A DNA stretch of 64,000 nucleotides from Lyngbya aestuarii BL J (GCF_000478195.2 NZ_AUZM01000011.1:54043-118042); one strand, 5' to 3'. Counted from the stretch's first letter, positions 1-9,223 are shown. The notes: generated from the letters alone by a model not told the origin. Translations and numbers: made by a program.

Positions 1-117
1 CAACTTTTAACCCTGCGAATGCAACAGGGATATGATCACAGTTATTATTTTGTTTCGACGTTTATTGAGGATCATATTCGTCATCATGCGATGGTTTTGT
101 GTGATGAACTCTCCTAG
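1..117 (+). CDS. S-formylglutathione hydrolase, C-terminal end only (partial)
   Basis: The first 39 codons of the window read in frame 1 to a TAG stop and give the C-terminal end of an S-formylglutathione hydrolase (esterase D family). The visible motif is [21 protein letters not shown]; in this family the His of the DHSYYF motif completes the Ser-Asp-His triad. The enzyme splits S-formylglutathione into formate and glutathione in the cytosolic formaldehyde detoxification pathway. The rest of the gene lies upstream of the window. The family call rests on this short motif, recognised by eye. Confidence 0.75.
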   Translation, partial: QLLTLRMQQGYDHSYYFVSTFIEDHIRHHAMVLCDELS

Positions 118-122
118 TCGAA

Positions 123-142
123 GGGCAATTGATCAATTGCCC
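123..142. repeat. REP-like perfect palindrome, 20 bp
   Basis: GGGCAATTGATCAATTGCCC is a perfect 20-bp palindrome followed by CCTAC, between the converging hydrolase and cysH genes. Palindromes of this GGGCAATT...AATTGCCCCTAC type are scattered as REP/MITE-like elements in many cyanobacterial genomes. As a hairpin it could also end transcripts from both sides, but no T-tract follows it. Confidence 0.6.
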
Positions 143-153
143 CTACCCGTAAA

Positions 154-987
154 CTACAATAAACTGGAGTCCAAACTCCTGGCTTCTTCTTCGGTTTTGG
201 GTAAATGTAAACCACATTCTTGCTTCAAGCCTCGGAAGCGTGTATCTCGTTCGTTGGTATCTGCTGCACTAATCGGACGGCTAGAATGCCAATCTCCAAC
301 GGTAGTATAACCCAGATCGAAGTAAGGATGATAAGGTAAATCGTGGGTACTGAGATATTTGTAGATATCCTTGGCACTCCATGATAAAATCGGGTAAATT
401 TTGTAGCGACTCGACTGCTTCTCAACTCGACGTAAGCTTTTGCGGTGTTCAGTTTGGTTGGATCGCAGTCCGGCTAACCAAGCGGTGGCATTGAGTTCGT
501 GCAAAGCCCGTTGCATCGGTTCGACTTTGCGGATATAATCATAACGATTTAAGGCATCAATATCTTCTTTTTCCCAGAGGCGACCATACAAGGCTTCCAT
601 TCGGGCTGGACTGATTGTAGACTGATATACTTGGAGATTGAGCTTTAGGCGTTTGGTTAATTCCTCTGCAAATACATAAGTTTCCGTCGGTAAATAGCCT
701 GTATCGATCCAAATGACAGGAATATCCGGTACAATCTGAGTAACGAGATGTAGCATGACGGCGGACTGAATGCCAAAACTGGTACTCATCACCAAACCTT
801 CCCCAAAGGTATCAGCCCCCCACTCAATGATCTGATGGGCTTCAGCTTCCCCCAGTTGATCGTTAATCTGATCGAGGTTAATGTTTGGCAGGGGAGAAAT
901 CGCAATTCCTTCTCGATGGGCTGTCGAGTGAAGTGAAGATGCAGTTTGTCCGTGATGATGGTTGTCAACTAGATTCAGGTGTGGCAT
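154..987 (-). CDS. cysH: Phosphoadenylyl-sulfate (PAPS) reductase, thioredoxin dependent
   Basis: CysH reduces PAPS to sulfite and adenosine 3',5'-bisphosphate with electrons from thioredoxin, a cytosolic step of assimilatory sulfate reduction. The 277-residue protein has the N-terminal nucleotide-binding fold ([11 protein letters not shown] and [12 protein letters not shown]) and the C-terminal ECGLH motif with the catalytic cysteine at residue 258. That cysteine is the only one in the protein, so the extra CC pairs that bind the [4Fe-4S] cluster of APS reductases are absent; this points to PAPS as substrate. The length is slightly above the usual 240-250 because of a His-rich N-terminal extension of about 35 residues. 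It converges with the hydrolase at the window start. cysE lies about 46 kb away. Confidence 0.95.
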   Translation of the reverse strand: MPHLNLVDNHHHGQTASSLHSTAHREGIAISPLPNINLDQINDQLGEAEAHQIIEWGADTFGEGLVMSTSFGIQSAVMLHLVTQIVPDIPVIWIDTGYLPTETYVFAEELTKRLKLNLQVYQSTISPARMEALYGRLWEKEDIDALNRYDYIRKVEPMQRALHELNATAWLAGLRSNQTEHRKSLRRVEKQSSRYKIYPILSWSAKDIYKYLSTHDLPYHPYFDLGYTTVGDWHSSRPISAADTNERDTRFRGLKQECGLHLPKTEEEARSLDSSLL

Positions 988-1631
988 TGTTCTCCTGGTG
1001 CGCTTCGCTCTAGATATTATCTGAAATTTTCATGCCTTTTGGATCGTCCTCAATACAGAGTTAACTCACTGGGATAATCAGTTCGGCGTGCTTGATGGTA
1101 TTACAACTCTCGGGAATTACAATTTTTCTCCATCAGACTCAAACCATTTCAGATTGTTGTACAAGGATATCAATATACTTGATTATTTTACAATAAATAT
1201 TACAGTCTTTTTCAAGCTGGTTTTCAACACTTGATCCCATAAACTTAACTCCATATAGATTTATATGATCATTTTCAAGAGTTGGTTCGCGATCGCGTTC
1301 AAATTGAGATCAAATGAGATTGAGTTTAACAAGATTTGACCACTCTAAATCTTAAGAGATTTTAGAGATTTTAGTCAGGTTAATCGTAAAAATTGATATT
1401 TTTTAGAATAACTGCTGATTTAATTAGAGCAAAATTTTGCTCAACTTTCAAGTTCATTTTGAACAAAATTAGATTTTAATTTATGATCTCCAAAGTGAAT
1501 CAAGAATAAACATTGCCCGATGTTCGGGGAGAGTTCCGCTAAAAATTATAATTTTCCGAAGAATTCTATCGAAGGGAAGTCAACAAGATAAACTTAAGAC
1601 AGATAGAGAAAAAAGGTATAATTTATTTTTT
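988..1631. other. Intergenic gap between divergent cysH and the 132-aa gene
   Basis: This 644-bp AT-rich stretch holds no convincing gene. It contains an imperfect hairpin (CTCTAAATCT paired with AGATTTTAGAG, 1343-1367), an extended HIP1 site (CGCGATCGCG near 1290) and a 14-bp palindrome AAAATTATAATTTT near 1543. A TATAAT hexamer at 1617-1622 lies only 10 bp before the next start codon, so if it is the -10 box the mRNA would be almost leaderless. Promoters for both flanking genes are expected here. Confidence 0.5.
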
Positions 1632-2030
1632 ATGAGACCCAAGATTAAAGATCAAGTGGCTTGGCAACAGGCAGAATTACTTATGCAACCCGTCTTAATC
1701 CGACTTCTAGACAACATCCGAAAAAAGCTAGAAGATTCAGTTTGGACGGGAACCTACCACAATACTCAAACTCCCTATCCAGGCTATCGACTTGATCTCG
1801 AACATAACAACCAAAAAGTGAGTCTAGATATCTGGGAATTATGTTATCAAGTCTGTTTCAAAGATTATCAACCTACTCACGCCCCCCAAGAAAGTCAAGA
1901 AGTTGAGATTGATACCAGTTTAATTGATGAGACAGGTGATATAGAGTGGAATCGTCTGGATGAAAAATCCCGGATGATTATTGACCAATTTTTTGATAAC
2001 CTTTCCAACCTCTCAACCGATACGCCATAA
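1632..2030 (+). CDS. Conserved cyanobacterial hypothetical protein, 132 aa
   Basis: A soluble acidic protein with no signal peptide or membrane segment. The N-terminus (MRPKIKDQVAWQQAE, residues 1-15) begins a helical segment, followed by a region rich in aromatic residues (TGTYHNTQTPYPGYRLDLEH, about residues 39-58) and an acidic tail. I recognise the N-terminal pattern as a family of small conserved cyanobacterial proteins of unknown function. There is no clear Shine-Dalgarno beyond AAAAGG at 1611-1616, 15 nt from the ATG. It converges on the NUDIX gene with only 7 bp between the stops. No function is proposed. Confidence 0.7.
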   Translation: MRPKIKDQVAWQQAELLMQPVLIRLLDNIRKKLEDSVWTGTYHNTQTPYPGYRLDLEHNNQKVSLDIWELCYQVCFKDYQPTHAPQESQEVEIDTSLIDETGDIEWNRLDEKSRMIIDQFFDNLSNLSTDTP

Positions 2031-2037
2031 TGGGTGT

Positions 2038-2484
2038 CTATTTAAACACTGACAATCCTTTTAAAAGCCTTTGATGTTCCTCAACAATATTATCGGGAAT
2101 GTGATCAAAAACTTGTATTTTTTCCCCTTCTTGGTTATACTCAGGTAGGGGAGAATTAGGAACACAGAGAAATGCTAACCCCACCGACCAACCAAAGCCT
2201 CGTTCCTGTTCTTCACTGGGATATTCGAGATAATCAATAAATTTTTGTTTTGTGACTTCAATACTGAGTTCTTCTCGGGCGATGCGTTGAATAGCCTCCT
2301 CAATATATTCTTTATAAAAAACGGTTCCCCCCGGAAGATGCCAAAGATTATTCCAAGACGCATCTTTTCTCAACGTCAGAACAATTCCATTTTCGGTTTG
2401 AACAACCACTTCGACAACCAGTCGCGGAACTTGCGAATAAATGGCTTTAAATTCTTCGTAAGAAAAGGGTTTTTGACGACTCAT
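2038..2484 (-). CDS. NUDIX hydrolase, GDP-mannose mannosyl hydrolase-like
   Basis: NUDIX enzymes hydrolyse nucleoside diphosphates linked to another moiety. The 148-residue protein has a Nudix-type box at about residues 51-75 (GGTVFYKEYIEEAIQRIARE, then EL). Against the canonical GX5EX7REUXEEXGU, the first Glu is kept, but the second motif reads RIAREELSI, so the RE Glu is Ile and the late Gly is Ser. A degenerate box of this kind, the overall size and the N-terminal YSQVPRLVVEVVV segment resemble GDP-mannose mannosyl hydrolase (Gmm/WcaH) enzymes. The substrate is not established. The ATG is preceded by a short leader that ends against unrelated sequence, with no operon partner. Confidence 0.8.
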   Translation of the reverse strand: MSRQKPFSYEEFKAIYSQVPRLVVEVVVQTENGIVLTLRKDASWNNLWHLPGGTVFYKEYIEEAIQRIAREELSIEVTKQKFIDYLEYPSEEQERGFGWSVGLAFLCVPNSPLPEYNQEGEKIQVFDHIPDNIVEEHQRLLKGLSVFK

Positions 2485-2661
2485 TTAGGGTTTGACCTCA
2501 AAACGTTGAATAAATAATCAAGTGTATTTTCAAGCGGACTCTATAAGTTAATTATAAGTGATTGCGCCCCGGTTGTCAACCCCTCAATAATAAGTCGCGC
2601 GGCATATTTCAGTTTGAACCCGACGAAAACGACATGGCAATATAGGCGAGGTAGATAGGTG

Positions 2662-3309
2662 TCACTGTCTAAATTTACCATAAAAAGAGTAGGAGGCTTT
2701 GGAGCCAGATACTTTTAAAATCCAGTGTTCTGAGGGGCTAGAACACAAAGTATTGTCTTTACCCTGTGTAATAAATGTGTATTGAGTATCACTGGTCATT
2801 CCGGGGATAAAAATTCCACTTCCTGTGATTCTACCGCTCAGACGTTCTTCTTTGTAGAGTCGATTGTCTGGTGTGGGTTTGTCATATAAATCGGTGCCGA
2901 AAGAAATGAAGGTTTGGGGTAATGAGAAAGACAAATTACCGACGGTTTTTCCCTGTTGATTAATAAACCGAAAATTCCAACTTCTTTTGTTTTTAGAGTG
3001 AGATAAAGTGTAGGATACTGAGGGAGAAGTAATTCCGATAATCGTCTCTTCTAATTCTGCCCCAGTTGTGTAAAGATTCGCTGTTTGATCAAATTTTAAC
3101 CCATTCAATCGTTCTAATACGGAGGAATCAAGATTTTGTGTTATATTAAACCATTGTCCAGCATAGGCACAGCAAGCACAAGCATAGGCTTTTGCCGGAT
3201 AAAGCAACAAAATCATTAGTGCAAATGAGAGCGTTAATATAGATTTGAATATCATTTTAAAATGACTAGCTTTCATGTTTAGATGACCTAATAACTGACT
3301 GTGTTTCAT
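2662..3309 (-). CDS. Secreted or periplasmic hypothetical protein with CACC motif
   Basis: I do not recognise the family. A hydrophobic signal segment (FKSILTLSFALMILLLYPAKA, about residues 21-41) is followed directly by YACACCAYAGQWF, so the mature protein would begin with a Cys cluster able to bind metal or form disulfides. The rest is predicted beta-rich, with a repeated pattern of short hydrophobic strands and one more Cys (TLCSSP) near the end. An internal Met at residue 12 (3276) is an equally good start, because neither site has a strong ribosome binding site. The gene lies 28 bp downstream of the cyclase gene on the same strand, so it may be cotranscribed. Confidence 0.65.
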   Translation of the reverse strand: MKHSQLLGHLNMKASHFKMIFKSILTLSFALMILLLYPAKAYACACCAYAGQWFNITQNLDSSVLERLNGLKFDQTANLYTTGAELEETIIGITSPSVSYTLSHSKNKRSWNFRFINQQGKTVGNLSFSLPQTFISFGTDLYDKPTPDNRLYKEERLSGRITGSGIFIPGMTSDTQYTFITQGKDNTLCSSPSEHWILKVSGSKASYSFYGKFRQ

Positions 3310-3337
3310 TTTACTCTAAAAATAGTAGAACTTTTAA

Positions 3338-5572
3338 TTACTGACTACATAACTTGTAAATTTCATCAAGTTTGGCTTCAACTGCGGGGGGTTTGGAAGT
3401 AAAGCGAATATAAAACTTTTCATTTTCAGCAGGTTTTTCTGACACTTTAGCATAAATATCTTCGCGCATTTCAGGTAATTCTGATTTGAGGTTTAGTTTA
3501 ATATTAGTTAACATTGTGGGTAAAGACTCACTTCCTTCTTCCGCGAGAATTAACGCCCCTTTATTTGACAGTTCTAAAATGACGCCCGGAAATAAATTTT
3601 CACCGACGTGTTTTCCTTCTAAAATCGTGTAGTTGAGTAAAATAGACTCTGACAAAGAATAAAATATTTCTTCTTCTTTGTGTAGAAAAAGATTATATTG
3701 ATCCCGAATTCCCCCAACTTCATAAATCGTAATCGGACGTTTAACACCTTTGGGTTGAACTAACTTCTGATTTTCGATTTCAATCAAATCTTCACCCGCT
3801 TCTTTTAAGGTGGTTCCTGAGATAATAATTTGTCCGCCTGTGGTATAAGATTCAATCCGATAAGTGAGATTAACTTGACTTCCAACAACTCCATATTTTG
3901 AGCGTTTTTCTGAACCTAAATTCCCCACAACCACTTCCCCGGTATTAATCCCAATTCCCATTTCTAACGGATTCAAATCCCAAGCTTCAATTTGTTTATT
4001 CACTTCAACCATTGCCAATTGCATTGAAACTGCACAAGCAATCGCTCGTTTTGCATCATCTGGGCGGGGAGTGGGCGCACCAAATAAAACTAAAATACCA
4101 TCTCCCATAAATTCATCAATTGTTCCCTTGTATTGAGTAATTACATCTGCCATTTTTGACAGATAAAAGTTGAGAACCTTGATCACTTCTTCAGGAGATA
4201 ACCGTTCAGAAAGGGCAGTAAACCCTCTTAAATCAGAAGTTAAAATCGTAATTCGACGACGTTCTCCCCCTAACTGTAAACCTGTCGGACTTTCTAATAA
4301 TGTAGAAACAATTTCATCACTGAGATAACGCCCAAATGTTTTGCGAATTTCCGCCGCACTGCGGGCGACATAAGCCGTAATTGCGATCGCCGAACCTGAC
4401 ATAGCTAAAAAAGGTGGAATGATAGGTATCCACCATCCTTGTAGAAAGCCGAGATAAGTCGTTAGAAATAAAACCCCTGTCGCCAAAACAAAAAAGCCAA
4501 CTTCTCGCAATAAAAACCGCTTAACATCGCGGGCTGAACGCAATTTCCACGTTAAACTCGCCCCAATTGCTGACCAAATTAAAATCCACTGCCATTCAAT
4601 TAGTTCTGACGCCGTTTTAATTAACGGACGATCATCTAAAGCCGCACTGATAATTTGACTCGTAATATTAGCATGAATTTCTACACCGGGAATGCGTTCA
4701 TTGGCGAGTAAAGTATAGGGAGAAACGAATAAATCTTGAAAACTTTCACCAACTGATCCAATTAAAATAATCCGATCACGTCCCCAATCTGGCGGAACTT
4801 GACCTTCTAAAATATCACGATAAGGAACGGTTTCAAATGTGCTTATCGGCCCGCGATAGTTGAGAAAAACCTGATATCCTCCTGCATCCGCCCCCACATA
4901 ACCCCCATCATTAGTTTGAAAGGGAGTAAAAAGAACATCACCAAATTTCCACCAATTATCTGTTCCTTCTACCACTTGAGGAGAAATCCCCTCAGCTTGC
5001 AGATACAACATTGCTAAATACAAGGGAAAACTATAATAAGTTTCCCCATCTTGATTTCTTTGTACTAATAACGCTCGTCGAATGGTATTATCTTCATCCA
5101 AAATCAGATCATTTGCACCCGTTTGTCCTTTAGCTTTCAATTGCGGTGGCGGCGAAACTCGTTGGCGTAATTGATCCCCAATCACCTTTTCTACACCGAC
5201 TAAATTCGGAGTCGATTTAAAAATTTCAACTAATTCTTCGTGACCCGGTTCATAGGGTAAATCCCGATAAATATCTAACCCAATTGCCCTCGGTTGCATG
5301 GCGATTAATTTCCGCAGTAAGTCTGCATAAACGCCATCAGGAACGTATCCCTGACCGATATATTTCATATCCGCTTCATCTAAGCCAATAATGGCAATGC
5401 GTTCATCTGAGGGTTCAACTGGACGCAGACGCATATACTGGTCATACACCGACCATTCTAAGGATTCTAAAATCCCTGTCAAGCGTAGGAGAATGACAAC
5501 CACCGCCACAGATGGAGTGGTAATCCAAACGCCCCGCCAGTCCCACAGAAGCCGTTTACAAGCCGCCCACAT
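3338..5572 (-). CDS. CHASE2-domain adenylate/guanylate cyclase
   Basis: Predicted membrane-bound class III nucleotide cyclase making cAMP (or cGMP) in response to an extracytoplasmic signal. Order of parts: one N-terminal membrane segment, a CHASE2 sensor domain (about residues 35-325), three membrane segments (about 328-405), and the catalytic domain (about 435-625). The catalytic domain shows both metal-binding Asp motifs (TSDLRGFTALSERL and DEFMGDGILVLFG) and the NTGEVVVGNLGS turn, so it looks active. Residues about 645-744 form an extra C-terminal domain with a PilZ-like pattern (GVILELSNKGALIL), but the RxxxR motif needed for c-di-GMP binding is not seen. It is 15 bp downstream of the DUF928 gene, a pairing common in cyanobacteria. 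Whether product is cAMP or cGMP cannot be read safely here. Confidence 0.9.
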   Translation of the reverse strand: MWAACKRLLWDWRGVWITTPSVAVVVILLRLTGILESLEWSVYDQYMRLRPVEPSDERIAIIGLDEADMKYIGQGYVPDGVYADLLRKLIAMQPRAIGLDIYRDLPYEPGHEELVEIFKSTPNLVGVEKVIGDQLRQRVSPPPQLKAKGQTGANDLILDEDNTIRRALLVQRNQDGETYYSFPLYLAMLYLQAEGISPQVVEGTDNWWKFGDVLFTPFQTNDGGYVGADAGGYQVFLNYRGPISTFETVPYRDILEGQVPPDWGRDRIILIGSVGESFQDLFVSPYTLLANERIPGVEIHANITSQIISAALDDRPLIKTASELIEWQWILIWSAIGASLTWKLRSARDVKRFLLREVGFFVLATGVLFLTTYLGFLQGWWIPIIPPFLAMSGSAIAITAYVARSAAEIRKTFGRYLSDEIVSTLLESPTGLQLGGERRRITILTSDLRGFTALSERLSPEEVIKVLNFYLSKMADVITQYKGTIDEFMGDGILVLFGAPTPRPDDAKRAIACAVSMQLAMVEVNKQIEAWDLNPLEMGIGINTGEVVVGNLGSEKRSKYGVVGSQVNLTYRIESYTTGGQIIISGTTLKEAGEDLIEIENQKLVQPKGVKRPITIYEVGGIRDQYNLFLHKEEEIFYSLSESILLNYTILEGKHVGENLFPGVILELSNKGALILAEEGSESLPTMLTNIKLNLKSELPEMREDIYAKVSEKPAENEKFYIRFTSKPPAVEAKLDEIYKLCSQ

Positions 5573-5587
5573 TCGCTAAAACCTCAA

Positions 5588-6391
5588 TTATTGTTCGTCG
5601 GGTTTGGTGGGGGTTGGTTCTTCTTGTTCTTCTTCTAGTTCGACACAACAAGGAGTCAGAGGAACTGAAGCAATGACTGCATCGAGTCCAACAGATTTTA
5701 AGAGTTGTTCCCATTCGGTAGTATGTGATTGGCGCAACTGAGCTAATATCATTAGTGTATCTTGCCAAATTCGTTCCTGGGCGTAGAGTTTGGCTTGTTC
5801 GAGGGGTTCTGTGGCGGCTTCTATTTGAGTTTTCAAGTCTTCGCTGAGTTCAGTCCGTTTGATTTTCCCCTCAACGAATTCGACTTTACTTGGGTCATCA
5901 GCACTACATAAAACAACAAATTGCCACTTGTAGGTTTGACCGACTTCTAATGTAACGGTTTCAGGTAGGCTAACTTGCACAATTCCGGCTTCGTTCGGTA
6001 GATCAAATGTGTTGAGATAGACTTCTTTTCCGTCTTCATCAACCATAATAAATTGACCTTGTTTGGCATTATTTTCAGGAACAAATACAAACAAATCAGG
6101 ATTGGCAGAAATGGTGATTTCGGCGTCTATTTCGTCGGGTATTAAAGCCGTGAGGGGTATGTCTCCTTTGGTACAAATTTTGTCCTCCTCATCGTTTCCC
6201 CGTGTACCTCCTCCGGCTGAACTTCGCGCCCCTTCCCCAGAAGGTGCGGGTGGAAATTCTAGGCTTATTTGCATCTGGGATTGTAAGTTGGGGGAAGATT
6301 CTAGGGGAACATGGGCTAAACTGACAACGGTTGGGGATAATAGTCCTGCGACAAGACCAAATAAGGGAAGTGTTTTCATCATCATCATCAT
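5588..6391 (-). CDS. DUF928 domain-containing exported protein
   Basis: DUF928 proteins are of unknown role and are often encoded beside CHASE2 cyclases or kinases in cyanobacteria, as here. The protein starts with a signal peptide (KTLPLFGLVAGLLSPTVVSL). A low-complexity linker (APSGEGARSSAGGGTRGN, about residues 48-65) precedes the DUF928 core, about residues 70-240, with GDIPLTALIP, LFVFVPE and YKWQFVVLC. The C-terminus is acidic and ends at TKPDEQ. The start is unusual: five ATG codons in a row directly follow GAGGAGAG, so initiation probably uses the second to fourth ATG at normal spacing. It is followed after 15 bp by the cyclase, suggesting one operon and a joint role at the cell envelope. 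Confidence 0.85.
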   Translation of the reverse strand: MMMMMKTLPLFGLVAGLLSPTVVSLAHVPLESSPNLQSQMQISLEFPPAPSGEGARSSAGGGTRGNDEEDKICTKGDIPLTALIPDEIDAEITISANPDLFVFVPENNAKQGQFIMVDEDGKEVYLNTFDLPNEAGIVQVSLPETVTLEVGQTYKWQFVVLCSADDPSKVEFVEGKIKRTELSEDLKTQIEAATEPLEQAKLYAQERIWQDTLMILAQLRQSHTTEWEQLLKSVGLDAVIASVPLTPCCVELEEEQEEPTPTKPDEQ

Positions 6392-6622
6392 CTCTCCTCT
6401 GTATCACCTTGTATTGATTTCAATGTGTTCAATCAATATTACGGATGGCTTTGTTTGTATGATTAATATTCACGGACGAAAGTTGCATCTCAGTGTTCAG
6501 AGATCGGTCAAGATTTCCCTGAAAAGCCTGATTAGTATTGATTATAAGACTTTGATTAGTCTTTTTTCATCTTTTCAGTAGGTGTCGTTTGTAACTCACC
6601 ATTAGCGAACCCCTTCTCTAAC

Positions 6623-6677
6623 CAGGGCTGTGCGCGTTCTAACCCTAAAACTTGATTTGTGGGGAGGTGGGGAGGTA
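6623..6677 (+). repeat. Dispersed 55-bp repeat, copy 1
   Basis: This 55-bp segment, beginning CAGGGCTGTGCGCGTTCTAA, recurs at 11258-11312 with a single mismatch (T to C at the seventh base). Both copies are intergenic and both run into a G-rich GGGGAGGT tract. No coding potential. Confidence 0.85.
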
Positions 6678-6700
6678 GGGAGGTAGGGAGGTAGGGAGGA
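6661..6700 (+). repeat. G-rich 8-bp tandem repeat (five units)
   Basis: Five contiguous octamers: GGGGAGGT twice, AGGGAGGT twice, AGGGAGGA once. Five G-runs of three or four, regularly spaced by 4 to 5 bases, satisfy the usual pattern for an intramolecular G-quadruplex on the plus strand, which is the template strand for the flanking minus-strand genes. Confidence 0.85.
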
Positions 6701-6775
6701 TTTTTATTAATAAAAAGCTATTTTTCATCAGCACTTTTAAACTATTTTTTTGAGGTTTAATGGTTTAACTTGTGA

Positions 6776-9223
6776 TTATTTTTTCCAAAGTTTGATCGTG
6801 CGATCTTTACTCCCACTCGCAATGGTTTTACCATCTGGACTAAAGATAACAGTATAAACTTCATTGGTATGTCCGCTTAAGGTGTTGAGTAATTCTCCGG
6901 TTTCTAAATTCCAGATTTTAATAGTCCGATCTTTACTCGCACTGGCAATAATTTGATTATCAGGACTGACCGCCACCGCTAAAATATCGCCTGTATGACC
7001 TGTTAATGTATTTAATAATTGTCCGGTATTCGTATCCCAAATTCTCACGGTATCATCATAACCCCCACTGACAACTTTTGTACCATCAGAAGTAAACATG
7101 ACTGATCGCACTTCATCGGTATGTCCTTCTAAAGTATTTTGAACGATTCCCGTTTCTAAGTCCATAATTTTAATCGTGGTATCTTTTGAACCACTGACTA
7201 ATTTTGTACCCTCTGTATTGAAAGCAACAGAGTAAACAATATCAGTATGATCGATAAAATTGAATAAAATATATCCGGTTTGTCTATCCCAAACGCGCAC
7301 ACTGCGATCGCCACTTCCACTGGCTATTGTGCGTTCATCTGGACTAAAAGCCACCGACCAAACCATTCCTTGATGTTCGAGAGGAAGAAACAATTCCCCC
7401 GTTTCTAAACTCCATTCTAAGATTCGCCAATAGAAACTTCCCGCCGCGATTTCTCCCCCATCTGGACTAAAATCAACCGAAGTAATTTGAGATAAATCGC
7501 CAGAAAAGTTTTGTAATAAAGCACCTGTTCTTGCATCCCAAACTTTCACCGTCTGATCCCGACTTCCACTAACTATTGTGCGACCATCCGGACTAAAAGC
7601 CACCGCACTGACTGATCCTAAATGTTGAGCAAAATCTCTAACTTTAACCTGTCTCCAGTTTAAGCCATCTTTGCACTGTTGCTGTATTTTTTGAATTTCT
7701 AGATTCTGAGTGGAACGATTTAAAATTTTAGTTGCTTCATTCACACAGAGTTCATAGTTTCCCTCTGCTAAAATATTCTCAAGCCGAGTAACTTTTTGCT
7801 GTTCTAAAACTCTTTTTTGAGTTTGAAGGAATTGATTTTGCTGTGACCTTTGATATTCAATCATCGCAAAAATCACGGCAATTATAGCGGCTATAATCGC
7901 ACCAATTAATATCCATAAACCGGACAAACTTCTCCGAACTCGCTGCCTATTTCGACGACGATTTTTAGATCTTCTAACTTCTGAACTGGGAGAATTGGAT
8001 CGTCTTGGAGATTGAGAACGAGAAAAGAAACTGAGAAGTTGTTCTCGCATCGAACGAGGAAGAATCTGCTGTTCAATAAAAGCAACATCTTCATCACTAA
8101 TTCCTAAAATTTGTTGTAACCGTTGCAGTTCAGAGCGAGTTTCTGGAGTAAATGGATACTCTTGCTGCATCGATTCAATTAAAGCTTGTTCGTAGCGTTC
8201 ACCTTTTTCTCTGTATTTTCGATAAGGGTTTAAAATCTCATCTTCTACACTTTCTGCTTCATCTTTTGTGAGTTCTAAACTGATCCGCAGTTCATCTAAA
8301 ATCTTCCGTCCAACGATGGAAATATCACCCCGATGGTTAGAACGTTGTTTGATTTCTGCACGATAGATATTCAGTCTCGCCAGTAGAGTTTGAGACTCCT
8401 CATCTAAGCGTCTTAAAGCGGCTAAATTTTCTCCAGCAGACTGATAACGTTTGTGGTAGTCATAACAGACCATTTTATCGAGAACATCACCAATTTCTGA
8501 GCTGACCACTGCTAGATGTCTCCAGGATAATTCATTATTAGGAGATTGGTTATTTTCCCGGAGTTTACGCAGTTCAAAAATCGGAATTCCTGTTAATGCT
8601 TGAATGCCAATCATCCCCAAAGCATAAATATCACTGTTTAAATGGGGATTTCCATCAAACTGTTCAACCGGCATATATTCAATTGTCCCAATCCGAGCGG
8701 TAGGGGGGTTATGATTTTGATGAATATGAATTTCTTTAACCGCCCCAAAATCAATTAAAACTATTTTTCCATCCGAGTCGCGGCGAATTAAATTCGTAGG
8801 TTTCAGATCACGATGAATTACCCCATGTCCGTGAACAAAGAGTAAAATTTCTAAAACTTCAATCAGAATTTTAATAACGGCATCTTCTGGTAAAGGATGA
8901 CCGGGTACAATTTCATGGGCGAGAGATTGACCAGAAACATAAGACTCAACCAGATAAAATTCTTGACTTTCCTCAAAATAAGCTAGGAGTTGAGGAATGC
9001 GATCATGTTGGGAAAGCTTCTCTAAAGTTTGGGCTTCTTGTTGAAAGCGACGCCGAGCGATTTTTACAAAATCAGGATCTTCAGCAACTAGATGTAAATG
9101 CTTGACAAAGCACAGCGACTCACCCGGACGACGAGTATCTTTGGCGAGATAGGTTTTTCCTAACTCCGTTGACTCGATAACTTTGAGAATCTGATAACGC
9201 CCGTCTAGAAGCTGGCCAATCAT
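6776..9223 (-). CDS. Serine/threonine protein kinase fused to a seven-blade WD40 propeller
   Basis: Hanks-type kinase anchored in the membrane. The kinase domain (about residues 9-270) has the ATP-anchoring Lys in CFVKHL, the catalytic loop HRDLKPTN and the metal-binding DFG (LIDFGAVKE), so it looks active. Residues 270-420 are helical and Arg-rich (RRSKNRRRNRQRVRR). One membrane segment (GLWILIGAIIAAIIAVIFAM, about 435-455) precedes a short coiled coil. The C-terminus carries seven WD40 repeats (about 535-815), enough for one closed propeller; most end in IW or VWD. Repeat 2 is the most divergent. Such kinase-WD40 fusions are typical of filamentous cyanobacteria; substrate and ligand are unknown. 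It stands alone, with no operon partner. Confidence 0.93.
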   Translation of the reverse strand: MIGQLLDGRYQILKVIESTELGKTYLAKDTRRPGESLCFVKHLHLVAEDPDFVKIARRRFQQEAQTLEKLSQHDRIPQLLAYFEESQEFYLVESYVSGQSLAHEIVPGHPLPEDAVIKILIEVLEILLFVHGHGVIHRDLKPTNLIRRDSDGKIVLIDFGAVKEIHIHQNHNPPTARIGTIEYMPVEQFDGNPHLNSDIYALGMIGIQALTGIPIFELRKLRENNQSPNNELSWRHLAVVSSEIGDVLDKMVCYDYHKRYQSAGENLAALRRLDEESQTLLARLNIYRAEIKQRSNHRGDISIVGRKILDELRISLELTKDEAESVEDEILNPYRKYREKGERYEQALIESMQQEYPFTPETRSELQRLQQILGISDEDVAFIEQQILPRSMREQLLSFFSRSQSPRRSNSPSSEVRRSKNRRRNRQRVRRSLSGLWILIGAIIAAIIAVIFAMIEYQRSQQNQFLQTQKRVLEQQKVTRLENILAEGNYELCVNEATKILNRSTQNLEIQKIQQQCKDGLNWRQVKVRDFAQHLGSVSAVAFSPDGRTIVSGSRDQTVKVWDARTGALLQNFSGDLSQITSVDFSPDGGEIAAGSFYWRILEWSLETGELFLPLEHQGMVWSVAFSPDERTIASGSGDRSVRVWDRQTGYILFNFIDHTDIVYSVAFNTEGTKLVSGSKDTTIKIMDLETGIVQNTLEGHTDEVRSVMFTSDGTKVVSGGYDDTVRIWDTNTGQLLNTLTGHTGDILAVAVSPDNQIIASASKDRTIKIWNLETGELLNTLSGHTNEVYTVIFSPDGKTIASGSKDRTIKLWKK

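Larger units (their letters stand above)
6392..6775. other. Intergenic gap holding a dispersed repeat and a G-rich tract
   Basis: 384 bp between the kinase gene and the DUF928 gene, both on the minus strand. No gene was seen. The first 200 bp are AT-rich and should carry the promoter of the DUF928-cyclase pair; the right half holds the repeat entries at 6623-6677 and 6661-6700. Confidence 0.5.
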
